A stretch of 19,379 nt of DNA from Chrysochromulina tobinii (Eukaryota > Haptophyta > Prymnesiales > Chrysochromulinaceae): contig JWZX01002345.1 in assembly GCA_001275005.1 (NCBI GenBank), positions 1 to 19,379 of the forward strand, in the 5' to 3' direction. Below are positions 8,478 to 16,398 of this stretch, in pieces. Numbering within the stretch: the first letter of the stretch is position 1; the number at the start of each line of letters is the position of its first letter. A program made the translations under genes and the position numbers. The notes beneath the pieces are model-generated. The model was not told the DNA's origin. It worked only from the letters and a program-made list of their open reading frames with translations, and made no database searches.

Positions 8478-9869
8478 ATGCCGCCCACCATGAAGCAGCA
8501 CCCGGCACCGAAGCTCAGTAAATCGATGACCAAGACAGCAGCATCGTCGAGCGCGTGGGGCTCTGGCTCGATTCCCACCGCGATACAGCCGCCGCCGCCG
8601 CCGCCGCCGCCTGAGCCCAGTGAACCACAACCTCCCGGCCCGCTCTCGTGGGCGCAGATCAACGCGCGCATCGAATGCAGCGATCGCTCCGAGTGGTTTG
8701 CCCTCGGCGGTGGCCTCGGGCTGCGCTTTGCGTACCTGACGCAGCGCGGCTACTACCCGGATGCGCTCAACAAAGCCAACCAGGACTCGTACCGCATCGT
8801 GCGCCAGTTCAACGGCGTCGCAGACCAGCTGCTGTTCGGCGTCTTCGACGGGCACGGCGGCGACGGCGACAAGGTCTCCGGCTTCGTGCGCGACCAGTTC
8901 GAGCGCGAGCTCAAGCGCCAGCTCAGCATCTGCTCGGGAGATTTCGAGACGGCGTATGCGCAGACCTTCCTGGCGCTCAACCGACAGGCGTCCAAGCGGC
9001 ACTTCGACTCGGTGATGAGCGGCACGACCGCCATCTGCGCCTTCTTCCATGGCACGCACCTCACCATCGCCAACGTGGGCGACTCGCGCGCCGTCGTGGG
9101 CTCCGAGCACCGAGCCGACTCGCGCGACCCGTTGCAAGTGAAGGCGTCGCTGCTCTCGATGGACCAGACACCATTCCGCAAGGACGAGCGCGAGCGGATC
9201 AAGGCGGCGGGCGGCACGATCATGTCGGCGGGCCAGATCGAGGGCTTCGCGCCCCTGCACGAGGAGTGGAACGACAATCAAGGGGAGGCCGTTGACGAAA
9301 CCGGAGACCCGCCACGTGTGTGGGCGATGTTTGACGACGGGAGCCTGCAGGGGCCGGGCTGCGCGTTCACACGCTCGATTGGGGACTCTTGGGGGGAGTC
9401 CGTCGGCGTGTACGCCGAGCCGGAGCTCACGGTCTATGAGCTGAGCGCGAGAGACAAGTGCGTGGTCCTCGCGTCCGACGGCGTGTGGGAATTCTTGACG
9501 AACCAGGCCGTGGTTGACATGCTCCTCAAGTTTGACGATCCGCTCGACGGGTGCCGCGCCGTCGTGGCAGAGTCGTACCGCCTGTGGCTCCAGTACGATA
9601 CGCGCACCGACGACATCACCATCATCTGCGCCTTTGTCGAGGCCGACCCAGCGTCTGCGCCGCCGCCGCCCGACGAGGGAGGCGGCGGCGGCGGCGGCGG
9701 CGGCGCTGCTGAGGGTGGTGGCGGCGACGACGACGAGCCGTTCGTACCCGAGGAGGAGGAGGAGGGCGCCGAGGTGTTTGGAGACGGAGGGTCGAGACTC
9801 ACGCAGGGCGACGGTCTGATGATGGCGCGGGCTCGTCGATCGCCAACCAGGCCCTCATTAGGATTCTGA
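8478..9869 (+). CDS. PP2C-type (PPM family) Ser/Thr protein phosphatase
   Basis: A metal-dependent protein Ser/Thr phosphatase. The start is the ATG at 8478, after which the protein looks natural; an in-frame ATG at 8133 is possible but its residues resemble translated leader. The N-terminus is Ser/Thr and Pro rich, then the full PP2C core follows: NQD (8778-8786), FDGHGG (about 8844-8861), SGTTA, NVGDSRAV, DQTPFRKDE with a following AAGG, a FTRSIGD block with YAEPEL, LASDGVWEFL, and RTDDIT near 9600-9620. The Asp residues that bind the two Mn/Mg ions are all present, so it should be active. After the domain come a Gly run and an acidic Glu-rich tail. The apparent TGA (9867-9869) falls inside a CTGATG repeat array, so the true C-terminus may be spliced onward. 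There is no signal peptide, so it is probably cytosolic or nuclear. It is convergent with the PH-domain gene. Confidence 0.93.
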   Translation: MPPTMKQHPAPKLSKSMTKTAASSSAWGSGSIPTAIQPPPPPPPPEPSEPQPPGPLSWAQINARIECSDRSEWFALGGGLGLRFAYLTQRGYYPDALNKANQDSYRIVRQFNGVADQLLFGVFDGHGGDGDKVSGFVRDQFERELKRQLSICSGDFETAYAQTFLALNRQASKRHFDSVMSGTTAICAFFHGTHLTIANVGDSRAVVGSEHRADSRDPLQVKASLLSMDQTPFRKDERERIKAAGGTIMSAGQIEGFAPLHEEWNDNQGEAVDETGDPPRVWAMFDDGSLQGPGCAFTRSIGDSWGESVGVYAEPELTVYELSARDKCVVLASDGVWEFLTNQAVVDMLLKFDDPLDGCRAVVAESYRLWLQYDTRTDDITIICAFVEADPASAPPPPDEGGGGGGGGGAAEGGGGDDDEPFVPEEEEEGAEVFGDGGSRLTQGDGLMMARARRSPTRPSLGF

Positions 9870-9955
9870 TGATCTGATGATGATCTGATGACGGTCTGAT
9901 GACGGTCTGATGACGGTCTGATGATCGCCAAACAGGCCCTCATTCGGACTCTGAG
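9811..9955 (+). repeat. CTGATG repeat array inside an 85-bp duplication at the phosphatase 3' end
   Basis: A block beginning GATCGCCAA at 9838 recurs at 9923 (offset 85; about 31 bases with 3 differences). Between the copies is an array of CTGATGAT and CTGATGACGGT units, three of the latter perfect or nearly so. The array shares the CTGATG core of the PH-gene introns. The second copy contains AACAG, a possible splice acceptor. Confidence 0.85.
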
Positions 9956-10621
9956 GAGACATGGCATGCTGCAAGCAAGGTCCGCACATTTACAATCAAC
10001 GAAGGGACAAACGTACAAGAACGCGCTGGAAGGGGAAGGGGGGTACGCCGACCTGCGAACACTGCTCGGCTCTTGGGCGGGAGAAGCGCCCCCGAATTCT
10101 TGGCCTTTGCCTTTGCAGTTTGACGGAGTCGTGCACGAGAATGCCGGGCAAGCCGGCCGAACAATGGGAGATCGCCGGCATAGATTTGAGCAATCAATAT
10201 TTCAGACTGCGTAAGTACACCGCACATCCGTACCGCTGACGATTTTTGCACGAGCTGGCCTGAGCGATTTCGAATTTTCGATTTTCGTTATCCGCGTCTC
10301 TACTTTACAACGTCTCTCGACTCGCGACCGCCGCGTCCGTGTTCAGACTTTACTCTATACTCTTTAGAGACGTTTTCGATAGCGTCTGACTGTGACTCTG
10401 AGGCTCTCGTCTCTACGTTTGTACACCTCAATGCATGCTCCATGCCCTGGCGCAAGGCGCACACACCTCATCGAACAATCATTCTGCGCCGCGCGCGCCG
10501 TTCTCTCATCCGTCCGCGTTGCACCGCGCGCGCGCCTCTCGCCTCTCGCCCACCCTCTGAGTACTGAGACTCTCGCCGCCCGCCCGCGCACCACGTACCC
10601 GAGCGCCGCGCTGGGCGCCTC
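9956..10621. other. Intergenic region between convergent phosphatase and PH genes
   Basis: It probably holds both 3' ends. If the phosphatase is spliced at the 9811-9955 array, a last exon would start near 9934; I cannot fix its frame. From about 10255 to 10430 the + strand is pyrimidine-rich (TCTCTACTTT-like), and from 10450 to 10600 it is CG-rich. No domain was seen in the short ORFs. Confidence 0.4.
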
Positions 10622-13437
10622 TCAGACCGATGCCTTGGCGTTTAAGAGCCCCTCGGCGACTGCATTGAGTCCGTCCACCCATGTGAGCTTCGTCTGCTTC
10701 GAGTCCGCCATGAGCGCGAGGACCTGCCATCAGGTGCCACATTAGGGGTCATTAGATGTAATCGGAGGACAATCAGGGGGCTCATCAGGGGTGTTGCGCA
10801 GCAATCAGGTGCCACATTAGGGGGCATCCGGGTTCCATCAAGGGTCCATCGCGCACGACCCAATCAGACGTCATCAGAGGCAATCAGACGTCATCAAGGG
10901 CCCATCCAGCGCGCGAGCACCTTGCCCTCGAGCACGACAGAGAAGCAGCGCGCGAGCTCATCGTCACTGAGCCGTTGTTCCCTCTGGAGGCCGGCAGGCG
11001 GTGCTGCCTGCGCCTTGAGGAGCCTTCCTCGGTGTCCACCATCGCCCCACTGCAACCTCGCCGACTTGCCTGTGCCATCGACCTTGAAGAAACGGCTGTG
11101 CTGCTTGCGACGGCCGAGTACGAACTTGACGAGGGAAGCGCCCTTGAGCACAGTCCCCGCCGCGTGGATGCGCGAGTTGATCTGCAGCTGCTCCTCGCTC
11201 GAGAGGCCCTGATGAGGGAGGCAATCAGAGGTCATCAGAGGCCATCAGAGGCCATCAGAGGCCATCAGGGAGGTCATCAGGGAGGCCATCACCTGCGTGA
11301 GGGTGAGCGACAGAGTTCGGTTCAGGTCGGCCAGCCCCCCGTCGTCCTCGGCGTCGTCCTGGGCGCCACCCGAGAGACGGCCGCTCAAGGCGCGCGCGCT
11401 GTCTCGGGCGCGCCGGCTCTCCTCGACGGCCTGCTGGTAGGTCGACTCGCCCACCGAGGCCTTGAGCAAAGCATGCGTCGCTTCCTCCGCGGCGGCGTGC
11501 ATGGCGGCGCGGGCGGCGTCGATGGCGGCCTTCCAGGCGTCCATTTCCTTTGCACGGACGGCGGTACTCGGGTCGAAGGCGCTCGGTACGCGTACCCATG
11601 CCTTGCCGTGCCGGCTGAGCGGGCCTGCACTCGCCGGCTGCAGCAGCACGCAGCCGGCGACGTCGGGATTGCTCGGGAGACGCGAGGCCTCGTAATCCGC
11701 GAATGGAATCGAGCCGACGAGCTCTGGACGGCCAACGGCCGTGTACAGGCACAGGGCGTCCCTCGTCAGCTCGCACTTGAAGGGCGCCCAGCTGGGCTGG
11801 CCCGTGATGCCGACGCCTGAGACCTCGAGCAAGCCTACCCGCAGCGGCGCCGTGTTGGGCGTCGTCGTCGCCTCGTCGTCGTCGTCGTCGTCGGCGGCGG
11901 CGTCGCGGTCGCCGAGGTGGCCCATGCCAGCGGCGACCTTGAGCGGGCCATTCGGGCTCAGATTGGGGAGATTGGAGCTCGGATTCGAGCTCAAGCTGGG
12001 ACTCCCTAGGCCGAGCCTGCCCGATACGGCGCCAGGCAGCCTACCCGACGCCGAGGGCGGCGCGGAGGCAGCGGAGGCAGCGGAGGCGGTGGAGGCGGTG
12101 GAGGTCGCGGACGCTCGAGTGTCGTCCTCGTCCTCGTCCTCGTCGGCCGCCGCCGCCGCCGCCGTCGCTGAGATCTGCTTCGTGGGCTTGCGCCGGCCGC
12201 GCGCCGCAGGTCGAGCGCGCGTCAGGGCGGCATCGGCGCTCAGGATGGTGGCACCACCAGAGGGGGCCTCCTCTACGGCGGCAGCGCCAGAGGCTCCCTC
12301 AGAGGCGTGTGTGCCAGAGGGGGCTGGGGGCCGCGGGCGTGGCGGCATGCCTTGCGAAGAGAGCATCGCTGGGTTGAACTGCAGGCCTGCGGCACGCGCC
12401 GCGATGCCGCTACTCGGACTCGGCAGCGCGCCCATCACGGCGCGTGCATGCACGCCCGCCGCTCCGATGGCGCCGCTCGAGTTCGCACCGCCCGGACTCA
12501 GACCAGCACCACCCACGTTCACACCACCCACGTTCACACCGCCCACGTTCACACCGCCCACGTTCACACTGTTTACCCGGGGTAGAGGCATCCCTGTTGC
12601 AGGGACTCCAGCGGCACCGAACGGAAAGGTGGCCACGCGACGCGCTGGATGAGAGTCGTCATCGCCGCCGCCGCCGCCGCCGCCGCCACCGCCGCCACCC
12701 TCCTCGCGCTCGCTCGCGCTTGCACTTGATGACTGACGCGGCTTGGGCATGCCGCCGGGCGAGAGCATGGCCGGGTTGAACTGCAGGCCCGCGGCGCGCG
12801 CTGCGATGCCGCCGCCGCCCGAGCCGAAGCTGCGCGTACGGGAGGCGGCGCCGTCGAGCTTGGGCGCCTCCGGCCCCACCGCAGCCTGGCTCTCGAACTT
12901 GGCCGCGAGCCCGCACTTGGCCGGGAGTGTGGGGGTGCGAGGCGCAAAGCCATCGGGCTTGGGCGCCTCCGCGGCCACCGCACCCTGGCTCTCGCCCACC
13001 CCGTCCTCTACGTCCGGCGCACTCGATGCCTTTGGCATGGGCGACTTGGGCGCGCCGCCGGGCGAGAGCATGGCCGGGTTGAACTGCAGTCCCGCGGCGC
13101 GCGCTGCGATGCCGCCGCCGCCCGAGCCGAAGCTGCGCGCACGGGAGGCGGCGCCGTCGAGTGTGGTTGACTCCGCGCCCACCGCAGCCTGGCTCTCGAA
13201 CTTGGCCGCGAGCCCGCACTTGGCCGGGAGTGTTTGGGCACGAGGCGCGGCAGCCCCACCCGTGAACGGCTTGGGCCCGCCGCCGTCACTCGCGGGTTGC
13301 TGGAACGCGGCGAGGCGTGCGGCCATCGCGTTCGACTTGCCTCCCTTGCTCGCCGGCTCGGGTTCCGGCGGCGGCGGCGTGGCCTCAACCGTTGCGTCCT
13401 GGTCGGGGCGACTCATGTGCAGTTCACGCGCGATCAT
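10622..13437 (-). CDS. Two-PH-domain signalling/cytoskeletal protein, three exons
   Basis: The start is the ATG at 13437 and the stop is at 10622-10624. I infer exons 13437-11293, 11208-10921 and 10723-10622, all in phase 0, giving 844 residues. Exon 1 holds a mostly disordered Ala/Gly/Pro region with two near-identical 63-residue repeats (residues 68-130 and 169-231), a third partial copy, a run of four VNVGG, acidic and basic stretches, then a PH domain (about residues 530-645: KCELTRDALCLYTA through EMDAWKAAIDAA). Exons 2 and 3 together form a second PH-like domain: LKGASLVKF, a basic RRKQHSRFFKV strand, LQWGD, CFSVVLEGK, then VLALMADSKQ and the closing helix around WVDGL. Its halves join only when the introns are removed. 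PH domains bind phosphoinositides or proteins, so a membrane-linked adaptor is likely. The repeat motif LQFNPAMLSPGG recalls NP-type linkers in actin regulators, but that is only a resemblance. Confidence 0.82.
10724..10920 (-). repeat. Intron 2 of the PH gene, made of degenerate CTGATG repeats
   Basis: It begins GTGCTC at 10920 after AAG and ends GGCAG at 10724, 197 bases. Nearly all of it is decayed 10-12-base units around CTGATGRCCY, CTGATTGNCT or CTAATGNNNC; a 20-base piece (10729-10748) recurs at 10804-10823. The exon junctions carry AAGGTGCTCGCGC and CAGGTCCTCGCGC, a duplication of 11 of 13 bases. Removing the intron joins LEGK to VLALMADSKQ in frame. Confidence 0.75.
11209..11292 (-). 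repeat. Intron 1 of the PH gene, made wholly of CTGATGRCCT repeats
   Basis: These 84 bases run from CAG|GTGATG at 11292 to CTCATCAG| at 11209. The whole intron divides into units of 12, 12, 10, 10, 10, 10, 12 and 8 bases with the consensus CTGATGRCCT(CC). The first unit has G for C, giving the donor. In-frame TGA codons inside it would end the protein without splicing. Splicing keeps phase 0. Confidence 0.8.
12509..12568 (-). repeat. 15-bp tandem repeat encoding VNVGG
   Basis: Four nearly perfect copies of a 15-base unit (GTGAACGTGGGYGGY on the coding strand) encode VNVGG four times in the disordered part of the PH-domain protein. Confidence 0.9.
12751..13233 (-). repeat. 180-bp direct repeat within PH-gene exon 1
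   Basis: Bases 12751-12930 and 13054-13233 are nearly identical at an offset of 303 bases (101 codons), encoding the LPAKCGLAAKFESQ to LQFNPAMLSPGG block twice. A diverged partial copy lies near 12345-12410. The near identity at DNA level points to recent duplication or conversion. Confidence 0.9.
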
Positions 13438-13894
13438 CGCGACAAAAATGGAGTGTGAACGTTAACACGACAGAAAGCACGAATGTAGGTGACGAGATGT
13501 CGGCATAGGTGTGATTTATAACACACACACCTTCATGCTCTTCGCTCATCGGCGCCTGCTCAAACGGGGGTGCGTCGGAGCGTCGGAGCTAGCTCGGACC
13601 TCGGACCTCGGAACATACTGTGCTTACCCTAGCGCGAACGAGATGCCATTGATTGCCAATCATGGTCTCCGATGGCCTCTAACCGCCTCCGATTTCATCC
13701 ATAATTGGTGAAATTGGGCAGCAATAAGGCCCATCTGGTGGATACAGTATTTGGTTGTACAAACTGCAAGACACAACCTCTTCACAAATTTCACCTTCCG
13801 ACACTGCACCTTCACAAATTCAAACTGTGCCGTCTGTGGTCTACCCTATGTACACTGATCTATGATCACTGTCCGACTACGGCTTTAGAGAACT
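13438..13894. other. Promoter region of the PH gene and AT-richer spacer
   Basis: No coding signal. It holds short tandem strings around 13568-13612 (GCGTCGGA and CTCGGAC units) and two related strings (CTTCACAAATT) near 13780 and 13810. GC content is clearly lower than in the genes beside it. Confidence 0.5.
13514..13521 (-). promoter_or_regulatory. TATA-like box of the PH gene
   Basis: The - strand reads TTATAAAT, 77 bases before the ATG at 13437, in a locally AT/CA-rich stretch. Position and sequence fit a TATA element, but no transcription start is known. Confidence 0.4.
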
Positions 13895-14386
13895 TTAGAG
13901 TTTAGTCACAAGTTCAACGCCGCTCGCCGGGTCGTGGGCCAGCACAACATTATCAACTGTGTGTTGGTGCCATCTCTCGGCAGGAGATACGCAGTCTCGC
14001 GGAGCAGACGTTAAAACGGCTCGCAAAGAGACCCGCGAGAGGGCCGAGAAGGCACCGCAAACCCCACCGCCGCTCTCTTCCCACAGCCTCTCTCTTCCCA
14101 CAGGCTCCACGCGACGAGCCTCTCTACGCTGGTCCGCGTTGAGCTGGTCAATGCTGATGGTGAAGTCTTCACAATGGGAGTCTTCACATGCAACAATGCC
14201 ATGCTCGTCTGCGCCCTGCCAGCACTGCAGCACTCGAACACGCGACAATGCGCCGCACGATCGCCCCGCTGCACGCGTCCCGCTGCACGCGTCGCGCGCC
14301 ATGCCCTCGTCGCGAACGGGGTGGGCGACGTGGCTGTACCCCTTTGACGTTGGCAGCTGTGCGCGGGTCGCGTGGAAGGGCTTCAT
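13895..14386 (-). CDS. Possible small protein or terminal exon, unrecognised
   Basis: A 163-residue frame from the ATG at 14386, 12 bases after the stop of the upstream secreted-protein gene on the same strand. Its two ends look like real protein (VLQCWQGADEHGIVACED near the middle and VDNVVLAHDPASGVELV at the C-terminus), while the centre has a repeated GTGGGAAGAGAG string and may be intronic. It could be an independent gene, a last exon of the upstream gene, or chance. No family recognised, and the + strand of the same region is open as well. Confidence 0.3.
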   Translation of the reverse strand: MKPFHATRAQLPTSKGYSHVAHPVRDEGMARDACSGTRAAGRSCGALSRVRVLQCWQGADEHGIVACEDSHCEDFTISIDQLNADQRREARRVEPVGRERLWEESGGGVCGAFSALSRVSLRAVLTSAPRDCVSPAERWHQHTVDNVVLAHDPASGVELVTKL

Positions 14387-14398
14387 GCGTCCTCAAGT

Positions 14399-15034
14399 TT
14401 AGCAGCTGGCAATTGCCTCGAGCGAGCTCATCTCCTCAAGAACGGCTCGAAACGCCTGTGAGGCGCTTGGGCTCATGTCCGGCTTGCGACCCGGCAGCTC
14501 TTCGTCTGTAGACTGGAGGCGCTCGTCGAGAAAGCTGAGCACCATCGACCAGACCTTTGCCTCAGCGTGATGCTCCGGCAGAAGCCGAGCGAGGGCAGGG
14601 CCATTCGGCTGCTTGACAAGCAGCCGGCGTACAATCTCCAGCAGTAAGCGATCGATCATGTTTAGATCGCTGACAGGTAGCCGGCTCAGATGGCGCTGCG
14701 ACTTCGCGAATGGGTTGGTCACATCGAGCATGATGCGGAGGTGGTTTGAGATGAGCTTCTCGGCTGCCTCAATAGACCCAGACTTAGGGTTGGCATTGCG
14801 ATCTGCTGCTGCCGCACTCACGTTGAGGCTCACCGCGTCACGAAGCACCTTCCACTCCGGCGATTCCACCAAGTTGGTATTCATATGGCAGCGCGAGCCA
14901 GCAGTGACACCGTCGTGGATGTAGAGCCTGGATGATGCACGGTGCTGTGTGTGAAAGTCGCGGGAGGCAAACGTGGTCGACAGTACCTCCTGAACGGCAA
15001 ACATCAGCAGCGTGCAGATCATCACCAACAGCAT
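14399..15034 (-). CDS. Small secreted or signal-anchored protein, unrecognised
   Basis: 211 residues from a true ATG at 15034 to a TAA at 14399-14401. The first 19 residues (MLLVMICTLLMFAVQEVLS) are a clear hydrophobic N-terminal segment, either a cleaved signal peptide or a signal anchor. The rest is mostly helical by composition, with few cysteines, and holds amphipathic runs such as DRLLLEIVRRLL and VWSMVLSFLDERL. Base composition and codon use are less GC-biased than in the large genes nearby, which could mean a different origin or weaker expression. No catalytic motif or known domain was seen. I do not recognise it; it is likely real because of its signal peptide, balanced composition and lack of a better frame on the other strand. 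Confidence 0.6.
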   Translation of the reverse strand: MLLVMICTLLMFAVQEVLSTTFASRDFHTQHRASSRLYIHDGVTAGSRCHMNTNLVESPEWKVLRDAVSLNVSAAAADRNANPKSGSIEAAEKLISNHLRIMLDVTNPFAKSQRHLSRLPVSDLNMIDRLLLEIVRRLLVKQPNGPALARLLPEHHAEAKVWSMVLSFLDERLQSTDEELPGRKPDMSPSASQAFRAVLEEMSSLEAIASC

Positions 15035-15748
15035 CGTCGGCCCGACCGATCGCCGGTGAGGCAGAGGACCACGAAGAGGGTCGCGAGCGCCGGCTCGCAG
15101 ATCGCGCTAATTTCTTTTAATTAATTCCTAATTTGGAAGCGTTAGTTCGTTTGCGAGCGCGCTAAATTAATGTGAACCATTGGGCGTTGGGGTCCCCGCA
15201 GCCGCACGTGCCACGTCAAGGCGGACGGTGTCATGGGCGGTGTGTAGCGTAGTCGGCCAGTCGGGGTTGTGAGCGAGTCGTTATGTGCCTTACATGTAAT
15301 ATGTGCCGCCAGGCGTCACTTGTAGTTAAATTTTTTTAGTCTACGTACTTACTCACGCATTGCCAAAGGTCGCAGCAAGACGAGAGTCCAGGCTTCTTGT
15401 CACTTACTCTGCATACACACCATTCAGCACGTCGTGTAGCTTGACAGATAAAACTCACTCACGCATCGTGCACTTGGGACGTCCCTAACATATAAGTGTC
15501 TGTCTCCCACTTGGTCATCCCCGAGTGGCAGCTGCCTAATGCCATCGGCCAGGGAAGGGAAAAATGAGTAAAACGTTGCCAAGGAGGTCCCCCAAATGTT
15601 TTTAATTACTTCCTATTTTGGAAGCGTTCGATCGTTTGCCTCTAACGCCGCCGCCGTGGCCTCGGTCCACACTCGGACAACAAGGCCCCGCCGAGCGAGC
15701 GTCTGAGTCTTCGACTCTCGTCTCTGAGCATCTGACAGCTGACACATC
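15035..15748. other. Noncoding, lower-GC, repeat-bearing spacer
   Basis: No convincing gene. It contains the paired 40-bp direct repeats (15115-15154 and 15600-15639), poly-T and AATTAATT patches, two related strings (ACTYACTCACGCAT) near 15347 and 15454, and a TATA-like ACATATAAG near 15488. Confidence 0.5.
15115..15639. repeat. Pair of 40-bp direct repeats bounding a 445-bp segment
   Basis: TTTTAATTAMTTCC...TTTGGAAGCGTT...TCGTTTGC occurs at 15115-15154 and 15600-15639 with 36 of 40 bases equal. The interval encodes nothing recognisable. It could be a nonautonomous element or a segmental duplication remnant. Confidence 0.75.
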
Positions 15749-16153
15749 TCACAAAGAGGGAGTAATTGTCTTGCACGGCTTTGTAAACTGTCGACGTGGG
15801 TGACTGGTGTTGAACTCTTCAGAGCCGAGTAGGCCTGTCGAACACCCCAACACGTACACACCAACTTTCGAGATGTTCACACAACTGACGCCACTCAAGT
15901 TGCGGTAAAGCCATGCTGCTTCACGGTCACAGAAACAGATCACACCGCTCGCGCAGTTCCACACACACCGCACATCAGCTCCAGCATCCTTCACTTCCTT
16001 CGCTTCGTCACCTCCCCAGCCGCAAACGTACCCGAGCGCGAACGCCACCACCACCACCGCGCCGCTGGTGCCGAGGAGCTCACCGGCGCGGGACGGTCCT
16101 GGACTTGCCACCAGCGCTCGCCAGGCCCGTGCGCTGCGTGACGTTAATGACAT
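15749..16153 (-). CDS. Possible exon or small membrane protein
   Basis: A 134-residue frame from an ATG at 16153 whose middle holds a hydrophobic helix (GAVVVVAFALGYVCGWG) followed by a charged, Cys-bearing stretch. The ATG lies inside a GTCATTAAC repeat and a CACGCAG acceptor-like site follows it at about 16137, so this may be an internal or last exon. No family recognised; low confidence. Confidence 0.25.
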   Translation of the reverse strand: MSLTSRSARAWRALVASPGPSRAGELLGTSGAVVVVAFALGYVCGWGGDEAKEVKDAGADVRCVWNCASGVICFCDREAAWLYRNLSGVSCVNISKVGVYVLGCSTGLLGSEEFNTSHPRRQFTKPCKTITPSL

Positions 16154-16195
16154 GGTTATAGTGATGTTAATGATGTTAATGACGTTAATGACGTC
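16141..16195. repeat. GTTAATGAY tandem repeat
   Basis: A 9-base unit (GTTAATGAY) recurs about five times, with one decayed copy near 16153-16163. It lies between two exon-like fragments on the - strand. Confidence 0.8.
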
Positions 16196-16197
16196 GG

Positions 16198-16317
16198 CTA
16201 TGAACTCGAGGGCGCTCCACCCGGGAATGTGCCCTTTGCCTCGCCCTCGGGCGGCTGCACCGGCAGCGCGCTAGCCGGCGGCACGGCAATCCCATGCTGC
16301 GCCGCGAGGTCCGTTAT
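16198..16317 (-). CDS. Exon-like fragment, C-terminal
   Basis: On the - strand, directly after a CTCATCAG acceptor-like end at 16318, a frame reads ITDLAAQHGIAVPP and ends in TAG at 16198-16200 (about 39 residues). The acceptor string is the same as in PH-gene intron 1, which suggests the last exon of an unidentified gene or a remnant. No donor or parent gene could be fixed. Confidence 0.3.
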   Translation of the reverse strand: MTDLAAQHGIAVPPASALPVQPPEGEAKGTFPGGAPSSS

Positions 16318-16372
16318 CTGATGAGGGACGCAATCAGAGGCCATCCCATGCTGCACCGCGAGGTCCTTTATC
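16291..16372 (-). repeat. CTGATG-family element flanked by 28-bp direct repeats
   Basis: CCCATGCTGCRCCGCGAGG followed by TCCKTTATC occurs at 16291-16318 and 16345-16372 (offset 54). Between them, 16318-16345 matches 11209-11236 (the 3' end of PH-gene intron 1) at 26 of 28 bases. Confidence 0.85.
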
Positions 16373-16398
16373 GCTGTCCACTCGATCAGTATGCCCAC

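Noticed and set aside
8385-9281. 298-residue - strand ORF across the phosphatase
   Set aside because: Antisense shadow of the complete PP2C domain.
10729-11290. Regularly spaced short repeats suggesting a CRISPR array
   Set aside because: Units are only 10-12 bases, directly adjacent without unique spacers, and lie inside a eukaryotic gene between GT and AG.
11245-11292. C-terminal residues VMASLMTSLMASDGL of the unspliced PH-gene frame
   Set aside because: They are the translated intron repeats, not a real C-terminus, because the next exon continues a PH-like domain in phase.
11741-12652. 303-residue + strand ORF opposite the PH gene
   Set aside because: Antisense of repeat-rich coding sequence; no recognisable fold, while the - strand has a PH domain.
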